DNA of 64,000 nucleotides from Acidobacteriota bacterium. GTDB taxonomy: Bacteria > Acidobacteriota > Blastocatellia > Pyrinomonadales > Pyrinomonadaceae. This document shows positions 40,906 to 48,293 of this stretch, piece by piece (within the stretch, counting starts at the first letter, position 1; each line of letters opens with the position of its first letter). The notes below the pieces were generated by a model, which saw only the letters and a list, made by a program, of their open reading frames with translations, ran no database searches and had not been told where the DNA came from. The DNA lies in NCBI GenBank assembly GCA_016718135.1, contig JADKEF010000017.1, positions 434,001 through 498,000 of the forward strand, written 5' to 3'. The position numbers and the translations under genes are program-made.

Positions 40906-43280
40906 CTACAGGCTCGCCAGGACGTTCTTCGCGTCATTTACCTCACGCTGGCTCAGAAAATCAGCTCGTTGGAGCGAGGTCTCAACTTCACGTTTAGCAG
41001 AGGCCTTGTCACCGGCCTTTGCCAATGCCATTCCCAACCGAACGCGGTATCCCGGATTCGGCGCGACACCGTTCCGTTTTGCCGAAGCTTCTTCGAGAGC
41101 AACGGCTTTCTTTAATTGCTCAACCGCCGGCGAGGTCAAACCTTTCTTCAGATAGACCCAACCGAGCGTGTCATAATATCCGGCGACCGACTGCCCCTTC
41201 GAGACCGCAGAATTTGCGAGCCTCAAAGCCTCGTCAAGATTGCCGTTATTCTCGGCGAGCAGCCATGCGAGATTGTTAGCAGCGATCGGCATGTCCGGTT
41301 CTTTTTCAAGTGCCGAACGATATGCTGCTTCAGCCTCGGTACGATTACCGCGAGTTTCTTCCAGAATTCCCAGCATCGTGAAAGCCTGCGCTCCCGGACG
41401 CTTTTCTATGATCTTCTTGTATTGTGCTACAGCCTCATCGGCTCGGTTCTGCTCGGCAAGCAATCCGGCGTACGCCAAATAAGCCGGCAGATAGTCGGCA
41501 TCGAGGTCGATAGCTGAGAGTAATTCCTTTCGGCGGCAGAAGGGTTCTTCTCGGCTGTAAACACGGTCGAATTCAAGTATCGCAATGCCGCTACCACATC
41601 AGCTTTGCCCGCATTGACTCCCATCATCTCTTCGATCTCGGCGTGTGCTTTTGCGGTGTCGCCGAGTTTGATCAGAGTATTGACCGTACCGGTCACTGCA
41701 TCAAAGTTCTGCGGATCGAGGGCGAGGGCCTTGTCATAGATCGCGAGTGCGGCGGTGAAATTCCGCTCAGCCAGCGAGACCTTTGCCAGATTGATCTGGG
41801 CCGACGCCGACCGAGGGCTCAAGCGAGCTACTTCTTCTAGGTCCCATTTCGCCTCGGGCAATTTGCCGAGCTCGAGATGGGCAAGACCGCGTGCCGAGAC
41901 TCCGCGAAGACGCATGTCAGCGATCAACTGCGGGTCATTCTCCGCATTCGGCGTTGCCGAGTTTGCGTTGTTGATCAGTTCGTTCGCGAACTTGAGGGCA
42001 TCTTCAGTGCTACCAGCGGTGACGGCAGCCTGTATCTTTAGCAAGCCGGTCTTTAGGTAATTTGGATGATATCTGGCAAGGTCGTTGATCGACGTGTTCG
42101 CCATGTCGAGCTGACCCATCGCAAGTCGAGCCTGAGCGTTTAGGAATAACGCTTCTCGGCCACTCGGCTGCTTCTTCAGGACTTCATCGATGTCCTTGAC
42201 CGCCTCTTCTGATTTGCTCTCCTGTAAGCGTAGCCGGGCACGAAGCAACAGTGCCTCGACATCATTGTCATTGATAGTAAAAAGAGCCTCGAGCTGTTCA
42301 TTGACCTTTACGGTCTCTTTACGGTCAAGATACATCTGCCCAAGCTCATAGCGGGCAAGAACATACTCGGGCGAATCTGCGAGAATTTTGTTCAGCGTAT
42401 CGACCGCTTCGTCGCTACGGTTGGCTTTGGCGTAGAATTCAGCGAGAACAAGACGACTCTCAGGGCTATTTTCCTGGATCTTCACGAGTTCGAGATGTGC
42501 CTGCTCGGCCTTTTGCATCTGGCGGCTCGTTACGTAAAACTCCCCGATCGCTTCGTAAGCCTCGATATTCGAGGTGCCGAGCGCGATAGCCTTCTGAAAT
42601 TGTGCCTCGGCCTCGTTATCGCGGTTCGAGTACATCAGAAAGCGGCCGTATTCCGTGTAGCCGTTGACTGCGTTCGGGACGGCGGCGATACCACGCTTGA
42701 TCGCATCCTCGGCCTCGGCGGGCTTTTCGCGAGTCATGTAAAGCCGCTCGAGGCTGATGTACGATTCGATCCGCTGAGGATTTAACCCAATTGCGGTATT
42801 GACCTGTCTTACGACCTCCGCATCCGGACGGCCCTCGGCGGCGAGGATCGCGGCGGTTAGTATGTGGCCTTCGATAAAATTTGGATCGGCAGTGAGTATC
42901 TCGTCTCTGAGCTTTTCAGTGTCAGAAATAAGTGGCGGTTGGACGAGAAGAAAATAGTTGCCGAGCTTCGCCTTCGCTTCAAGATTTGTGCTGTCGAGCT
43001 CGACCGTTTTGCGTAGATCTTCGAGTGTGTCGTTGAACTGTCCAAGATTCTCATGCGCACGAGCGAGTCCCCAATGTGCGGCTGCCGAGTTAGGATCGGA
43101 TTCAGCCGCTGAGCGGAACTGCATCAATGCATCATGGAATTTGCGTTTCTGGAGATACTCTTCGCCTTTCGCTATAAAAGAGGCGGTCGAGCCGCAGGCT
43201 GAAAGGAATAGCCCCAAACAAACGATTATCGTTAGATGGAAATAGGGTAGGACACGAAACTGGCACTCTCGATTAAACAT
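40906..43280 (-). CDS. TPR lipoprotein of exosortase locus (PrsT-like), with one internal frameshift
   Basis: Two frames form one gene. From ATG 43280 a signal with lipobox LSAC (about residue 30) is followed by some fifteen TPR units to AALRYLNSTVFTAEKNPSAAE. At 41528-41530 an AAA run (CCGAAAGG on the minus strand) needs one more base to continue into the second frame (ELLSAIDLDADYLPAYLAYAGLL), which carries four more TPRs and ends LASL at 40906. The whole is about 790 residues, close to PEP-CTERM/XrtA TPR lipoproteins (PrsT, about 900). It may tether or count polymer export parts in the periplasm. Read as one gene, probably a sequencing or single-base error. Confidence 0.82.
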
Positions 43281-43491
43281 ACTTAAATTGTGTTCTACGC
43301 CTCGCTGGTAACTCCTGCTTCGGTCGGGGCATTGACCTTGGCGTTTCTACCGGTTCGGCGGTTGATCGACCTATACCACTGGGCGATCCATAAATTTCAA
43401 AAACTTATAACTTGGAAAACCGAAGTTTTCCGGGCATTTGAGAAAAAGGTGCAATCGACTGGTGATTTCAGAAAAAACAGTTTGTATTTTG
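43281..43491. other. Gap inside the exosortase cluster with a UUCG-type hairpin
   Basis: GGAAAAC-CGAA-GTTTTCC (43414-43431) is a perfect 7-base stem whose loop reads UUCG on the minus strand. No T-run follows. A plus-strand GTG frame from 43290 has a hydrophobic stretch (TPASVGALTLAFLPVRRLID) but runs antisense into the exosortase gene and lacks a ribosome binding site. The gap is long for this tight cluster, so an internal promoter or attenuator for the TPR gene is possible. Confidence 0.45.
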
Positions 43492-45069
43492 TTACTCAGG
43501 AACATACGGAGGAAGTACGTCGGCCAGTTTCGCGGCGAGATCGGTCGCTGCTTTGATCGCGGCCGCCTCGTCCTGCCCTACGCTCGTCATCACACGAACC
43601 ATCGAACCGTCACTGCGGCGACGCGTGACGCTGTCGAGAACGGTGTGGACCTTGTCGCGATACTCGCTCGCCTCGGTCCGGCCGCGGCCCTGATACCAAT
43701 AGATCATCACCTCGTTGTAGATGCCGTTCTCGATGACGTACCGGTTCGCCGTAAAGGTCGTCCCGTCGCCTCGCGGTATCTCAACAAACTGCGGGTCTTT
43801 CATCACCCAACCCGCTCCGGGCAGACAGTTCTGCGGACTATGATAGGTCGCCCCGCCGCGTTGCGACTCGTAATAGCCGACGTATATGTTGCCGACACGC
43901 CCATCTTCGAGCGTATATTCGCGCATCGTGTAATCGCTGACCTTCAGCAGTCCCTCGATCTCTATGTTGAACTTGAACTCGTTTCCCCGCTGTCGCCATT
44001 CACCGAGTTTCTCGGGCAGGTTCGTAAGCTGTTTCCGCTCGATCGATGCCTCCGCCCGGTTCGCGAACCAATTCACAGCAATACCACCAACTATCAGCAC
44101 CGCAATAAGCGGGATCACCGAAGCCGAACGAAGCGATGCCACTGGCGGATCAAAACTGACAGTTCCCGAGGAGCTTCCGTTTAGAAAACGTTTTAACAAT
44201 GCGTTGAGCCCGATCAGGATCGTGAGAGCGACAACATAAACAACCCACCCCGAGGCGTCATGCCACGCACCGTCTGTCGCCTGCTTGCCCCAGTGATATG
44301 TCATTACACCGGTGCCCGTCACGCGTGCGGCGTTTGTCAGGACGGCGATCGGAACGGCGGCGATCATCAAAATGATGGCTCGTGAAAGATCGCTTCTTGA
44401 AAGATTCGCAAAACCACCGCCATCACCCCGACGCGTAAAATACGCGAGGATCAGCGACAGCGTGACCAGAGTCATCAGCGAACGTATGCCGCTACAAGCC
44501 TCGACCACCTCAAGCGAGATCGTCTGTGTCGAGCCTTTGGGGAGAATGTCGATGACATTTCCTTTTCGTAAGGTAGGCACTTCAAATAAACGGATTCCCC
44601 AAACAGCCATCTGCGATGCCCATATCTGAAGCGGAAATGCGATGCGGTTAAAAACGATCTGCGGGATTGGAATCGCAAGCAGTAGCAAAGCGAACGGCAC
44701 GGCGACCAGCATCAACACTTTTCGCCCAAGGAAATATATGACGACGCCCGCGAGCATTACAACCAGCGAAATTCGCTGCATGAAAAGCTCAGCCCCGAGT
44801 GTACCGGCGATCAGCATCAGAAGTGCCGCGATCACCGTCGCCCCGCCGAGCCATTTCGCTGGATCCACCCGCGAAACGATCGCGTCCTTCATCTGCCAGA
44901 TCACGAAGCCAATGACGAATGGAACCAACAGCCCATGCGAATAGTTCTCATCCGTCCACCAATCGCGGCCGAGTTTTGCAAGTACAGTCGCGTAAAGAAA
45001 TGCGACCGATGCCACGACGACAACGGAAGTGAGTATTGCGGGGTTTGATCTTCGTTTGCTTTCGCTCAT
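43492..45069 (-). CDS. xrtA: Exosortase fused to EpsI domain
   Basis: 525 residues from ATG 45069; a TTG three codons upstream is unlikely. The N-terminal 300 residues hold about eight membrane helices of the exosortase family with the catalytic triad set: Cys in VVEACSGIRS (about 195), Arg in LTNAARVTG, and His in YHWGKQATDGAWHDASGW. The C-terminal 220 residues are an EpsI domain (LGEWRQRGNEFKFN, GGATYHSPQNCLPGAGW). Exosortases are transpeptidase-like membrane proteins that process PEP-CTERM proteins. The EpsI fusion is frequent in XrtA-type exosortases. The associated TPR, ATPase, GumC and CpsD genes support an XrtA-type locus. Confidence 0.93.
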   Translation of the reverse strand: MSESKRRSNPAILTSVVVVASVAFLYATVLAKLGRDWWTDENYSHGLLVPFVIGFVIWQMKDAIVSRVDPAKWLGGATVIAALLMLIAGTLGAELFMQRISLVVMLAGVVIYFLGRKVLMLVAVPFALLLLAIPIPQIVFNRIAFPLQIWASQMAVWGIRLFEVPTLRKGNVIDILPKGSTQTISLEVVEACSGIRSLMTLVTLSLILAYFTRRGDGGGFANLSRSDLSRAIILMIAAVPIAVLTNAARVTGTGVMTYHWGKQATDGAWHDASGWVVYVVALTILIGLNALLKRFLNGSSSGTVSFDPPVASLRSASVIPLIAVLIVGGIAVNWFANRAEASIERKQLTNLPEKLGEWRQRGNEFKFNIEIEGLLKVSDYTMREYTLEDGRVGNIYVGYYESQRGGATYHSPQNCLPGAGWVMKDPQFVEIPRGDGTTFTANRYVIENGIYNEVMIYWYQGRGRTEASEYRDKVHTVLDSVTRRRSDGSMVRVMTSVGQDEAAAIKAATDLAAKLADVLPPYVPE

Positions 45070-45119
45070 TAGAACCAATGAGCAAGAAAGTATGAATGGG
45101 GCGAGAGTTCCCTGTTTTG

Positions 45120-46007
45120 CTAGCGATTTCGTCCCGCGATGGCGTCAGCGATCTCGCTGAGCAAAGCAGTATCTCGATCTAGAAGATCGAGAGCGAGACA
45201 GGCATCAGCTAGGAGTTTTGCGGCCAGTTCTCGCGTTCCTTCTACCCCATAAAGGCCTGGATAGGTTGCTTTTTTACTCACGGCGTCCTTTCCCGCTGTC
45301 TTGCCAAGCGTTTCCGTCTCTTGCGTGACATCAAGCAGATCGTCCGTAACTTGGAACAAGAGACCGAGGTCAGTTGCAAAACGTCTAACGCTGCTGATCT
45401 CATCGTCAGTCGCTCCTCCGATCATTGCTCCCGAACAGGCTGCAGCCGCGATTAGGGCACCCGTTTTCTGATTGTGAACGTTCTCAAGTTCACCAACGCT
45501 AAGTCGTCTTCCTTCCCCGCTGAGATCGAGCTGTTGTCCAGCAACCATGCCCCACGGCGTTCCGGATGCATCAGCGATCAGCGAGATAATCCGGATCCGC
45601 AATTCGGGTGAAAGTCCGTCGTCATCAGCAATAACCTTAAATGCCAGCGTCTGCAACACATCGCCGGCCAGGATCGCCGTCGCCTCACCAAATTTCTTGT
45701 GACACGTCAGCTGGCCTCGCCTCAGATCATCATCGTCCATCGCCGGCAGATCATCGTGGATCAATGAATACGTATGTATCATTTCGATCGCCGCCGCCGT
45801 TTGCGACAGGGCGGCACTTTCAGCTCCAAATGCTCGGCCAACCGCGCACACCAAAGCCGGACGAATTCGCTTTCCGCCCGCAAAAACACTCCATCGGATC
45901 GCTTCGTGAAGAATGGTCGGTTCGACATCTGCGTTCGGAATACGCAGATCGAGCATTTGATCTACCTCACGGCGAACTTCCGCTAAAAATGTATCGAGAT
46001 CGGCCAT
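45120..46007 (-). CDS. ispA: Polyprenyl diphosphate synthase, farnesyl/geranylgeranyl type
   Basis: A 295-residue class I prenyltransferase with both aspartate-rich motifs: first DDLPAMDDDDLRRG (about 85-98), second FQVTDDLLDVT (about 214-224), plus GKRIRP near residue 42. Short-chain trans enzymes condense IPP with DMAPP or GPP in the cytoplasm to make farnesyl or geranylgeranyl diphosphate. The product size cannot be fixed from motifs alone. It lies 50 bases upstream of the exosortase gene on the same strand. Co-expression would supply precursor for the undecaprenyl carrier, but it may simply be a neighbour. Confidence 0.92.
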   Translation of the reverse strand: MADLDTFLAEVRREVDQMLDLRIPNADVEPTILHEAIRWSVFAGGKRIRPALVCAVGRAFGAESAALSQTAAAIEMIHTYSLIHDDLPAMDDDDLRRGQLTCHKKFGEATAILAGDVLQTLAFKVIADDDGLSPELRIRIISLIADASGTPWGMVAGQQLDLSGEGRRLSVGELENVHNQKTGALIAAAACSGAMIGGATDDEISSVRRFATDLGLLFQVTDDLLDVTQETETLGKTAGKDAVSKKATYPGLYGVEGTRELAAKLLADACLALDLLDRDTALLSEIADAIAGRNR

Positions 46008-46096
46008 TGCGGAAAATTATCATTTATCATTGCGGATTTATCAAAAACGCATTTTCCACGCTGTCGCTTTTCCGCATTTCGTTGTACATTGCCTTC

Positions 46097-47095
46097 ATGC
46101 GAAAAATGATCCGAATCGGAGCCGCGGTCACGCTTGTTTTTGCAACATTATCGATCGCGACAGCTCAGCCGTCACCTCGGCGTTGGTACAAGGGCAATAC
46201 TCATACGCACACCAAAAACAGCGATGGCGACTCGCCGCCGGCCGATGTTGTGAAGTGGTACGCAAATCACAAATACAATTTCTTGTTCATGACCGATCAC
46301 GAGTTCTTGACTCCGATCGCTCCTCTAAATGAGCAGTTTGGTAAGACGGGCGAATTCGTTGTGATGCAGGGTCAGGAAGTGACCGATAGTTTCGACAAGA
46401 AACCGCACCACCTCAACGGACTCGGTATCTCACGAGTCTGCATGCCAGCAAGATCTGTTGTTTCGTCGGCAGCGAACATTCAGGCAAATGTCGATTGTAT
46501 TCGCTCCGCCGGAGGCGTACCACAGTTAAATCATCCCAATTTTGGCTGGGCACTCACAGCTGCTGAGATCCAGAAGGTTGGCAACTTCGGATTAATGGAA
46601 ATACACAACGGCCATCCGTTGGTAAATAATCTCGGCGGCGGTGGTTCGCCGGGTGCAGAGGAGATCTGGGACACGCTACTTACCGCGGGAAGGAGGATCT
46701 ACGGCATCGCGGATGATGACTCGCATGCATTCAAGCAGCTTAACGAAATCCACCTTGCCAACCCAGGCAGGGGATGGATCTTCGTCCGGTCACCCGAACT
46801 GACCCAGTCCGCGATCCTCGCGGCGATCGAACGTGGTGATTTTTACGCCTCAACTGGCGTGGAATTGGCGGATCTGAGGTACGTCGGCAAGTCTCTGACA
46901 GTCGATATAAAAGAAGCCCGCTGGAGCAAATACACGATCAATTTCATCGGCCGCGGCGGTCGTGTATTGAAGACAACGACTACCGAACCCGCGACCTATA
47001 CAACTAGAGGCAACGAAGGCTATGTTCGTGTAAAGATCATTGAGTCAAACGGCAAAATGGCGTGGACGCAGCCTGTATTTCCCGTCAGGAAATGA
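46097..47095 (+). CDS. Exported PHP-domain metallo-hydrolase-like protein
   Basis: 332 residues from ATG 46097 with a signal peptide (MRKMIRIGAAVTLVFATLSI, cut after ATAQ); the frame is open far upstream but that part is antisense to ispA. PHP metal-binding motifs are visible: THTHTKNSDGD (about 35), TDHEF (about 63), LNHPNFGW, EIHNGHP and DDSH. PHP domains hydrolyse phosphoesters. Exported members of this type are annotated as PHP or CehA/McbA-family metallohydrolases. Substrate not known. The start has no strong ribosome binding site. Confidence 0.88.
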   Translation: MRKMIRIGAAVTLVFATLSIATAQPSPRRWYKGNTHTHTKNSDGDSPPADVVKWYANHKYNFLFMTDHEFLTPIAPLNEQFGKTGEFVVMQGQEVTDSFDKKPHHLNGLGISRVCMPARSVVSSAANIQANVDCIRSAGGVPQLNHPNFGWALTAAEIQKVGNFGLMEIHNGHPLVNNLGGGGSPGAEEIWDTLLTAGRRIYGIADDDSHAFKQLNEIHLANPGRGWIFVRSPELTQSAILAAIERGDFYASTGVELADLRYVGKSLTVDIKEARWSKYTINFIGRGGRVLKTTTTEPATYTTRGNEGYVRVKIIESNGKMAWTQPVFPVRK

Positions 47096-47097
47096 TC

Positions 47098-47985
47098 TCA
47101 TAGCTCGCTAAGCATCGTCTCAAGGGCTCCATCGTCGAGCCGATAGGTCTCGTTGCAGAAACCGCAAGTCATCATAGCCCCGTTATCTTCAGCCAACATC
47201 GAAGCCACTTCATCGCGGCCGAGGGCGGAGATCATCGCGAATGCGCGGTCATAGGAACACGTGCAGCGAAAGGCTACCGGACGTTCAGCAAGGACCTCAA
47301 AATCGATGATGCCAAGAACGAGTTTCAGCAAGTCCTCGGGCGTCGCTCCTTCCTTTATAACTTCAGTTAAGTGCGGTGCCCGTCGAACGGTATCCTCGAT
47401 CATCGTAACGATGTGGTCGTTAGCTCCGGGCATTATCTGGATCATGACGCCGCCCGAGGCGACGACGAAAGGCTCGGTTTTCTTGAGCAAAACACCAAGC
47501 AATACGGCCGCCGGGATCTGCTCACTTTTGGCAAGATAGTAAGCAAAATCCTCGGCGATCTCGCCTGACGTGATCGGCACAGAACCGACATACGGTTCGT
47601 GATGCAGCCCTATATCAAAACCCGACTCTCGCATCACGTAAAACATTCCCTGTCCAACCAGTCCGCGAACGTCAAATTTCCCATCAGCCGTCGGCGGCAA
47701 CTCCGCCGCCGGATTGCGCACATAGCCGCGAACATCGCCGGCGTTATTCGCCTCAACCGTAATGCCCCCGACCGGGCCATCGGACTCGATACGTACCGTT
47801 AGCCGGTCAAACTCCTTCAAACTCGCGCCCAACAAGGCCGCACCGGTCAGCATTCTGCCTAAAGCAGCCGAAGCCGTTGGGCCGGTTTCGTGCCTTCGAA
47901 TTGCCTCTTCCACTGTGTCCGTAGTGACCGCTGCGATGAGCCTGACCGTCGCATCGGCTGCGGTTCCATAAACGAGTCTATCCAT
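47098..47985 (-). CDS. hslO: Hsp33 redox-regulated chaperone
   Basis: A 295-residue Hsp33 with the N-terminal substrate-binding domain (RLVYGTAADATVRLIAAVTTDTVEEA) and the C-terminal redox zinc centre CTC (about 240) and CGFC (about 273). Under oxidation plus heat the cysteines form disulfides, the zinc leaves and the chaperone turns on. Length and cysteine spacing are normal. It converges with the PHP gene, 2 bases apart. Confidence 0.95.
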   Translation of the reverse strand: MDRLVYGTAADATVRLIAAVTTDTVEEAIRRHETGPTASAALGRMLTGAALLGASLKEFDRLTVRIESDGPVGGITVEANNAGDVRGYVRNPAAELPPTADGKFDVRGLVGQGMFYVMRESGFDIGLHHEPYVGSVPITSGEIAEDFAYYLAKSEQIPAAVLLGVLLKKTEPFVVASGGVMIQIMPGANDHIVTMIEDTVRRAPHLTEVIKEGATPEDLLKLVLGIIDFEVLAERPVAFRCTCSYDRAFAMISALGRDEVASMLAEDNGAMMTCGFCNETYRLDDGALETMLSEL

Positions 47986-48083
47986 ATACTCATTTTTCGG
48001 TAAAACAGGTGCTTAAGTCAAACGCCGCAAGTTGAACAAATACATTAACTTACGCCGCCAATTGTTGTGTCCGATCACATTAG

Positions 48084-48097
48084 CACAATATATTGTG
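48084..48097. promoter_or_regulatory. NrdR-type box before nrdJ
   Basis: A perfect 14-base palindrome, CACAATATATTGTG, flanked by G and TAAAA. It agrees with the NrdR box pattern (A/C-CAC-W-AT-AT-W-GTG) that represses ribonucleotide reductase genes when ATP/dATP is bound. It lies 11 bases upstream of a TTGACT -35 element. Confidence 0.8.
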
Positions 48098-48107
48098 TAA
48101 AAAACTA

Positions 48108-48137
48108 TTGACTTGATTCTGCGATCTCAGCTAAACT
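48108..48137 (+). promoter_or_regulatory. Probable nrdJ promoter
   Basis: TTGACT and TAAACT are separated by 18 bases, about 157 bases before the ATG of nrdJ and just downstream of the NrdR-type box. Confidence 0.5.
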
Positions 48138-48220
48138 GCTTTCACTTGAGCAGGTATTTCGTTCGGCATTGCTCGGGACCCAATTGGCAATTTCATCGCT
48201 TTTCTCGCGTTCCAAAAACA

Positions 48221-48254
48221 TGGCACCGATGTTAAAATAGTTTTACATCGGCCA
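48221..48254 (+). other. Leader hairpin of nrdJ
   Basis: CCGATGTTAAAA (48226-48237) pairs with TTTTACATCGG (48241-48251) with a single bulged T, and TGG pairs with CCA outside. It lies 39 bases before the nrdJ start. It is not followed by a T-run. It could be a regulatory leader structure. The remainder of the 308-base upstream region shows no cobalamin riboswitch core. Confidence 0.55.
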
Positions 48255-48293
48255 GTTAAACTCTCTTTCGTCTGAGATCAAGGAGAAACCTTT

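Noticed and set aside
43438..44184. Long plus-strand frame inside the exosortase gene
   Set aside because: Composition of an antisense shadow; the exosortase-EpsI frame on the other strand has clear motifs.
45641..46096. Upstream extension of the PHP-domain frame (152 residues)
   Set aside because: It is antisense to ispA, has no export signal and no family resemblance; the signal peptide starts at ATG 46097.
47986..48293. Cobalamin riboswitch before the B12-dependent reductase
   Set aside because: I could not find the conserved B12-box core; an NrdR-type palindrome and a simple hairpin account for the visible structure.
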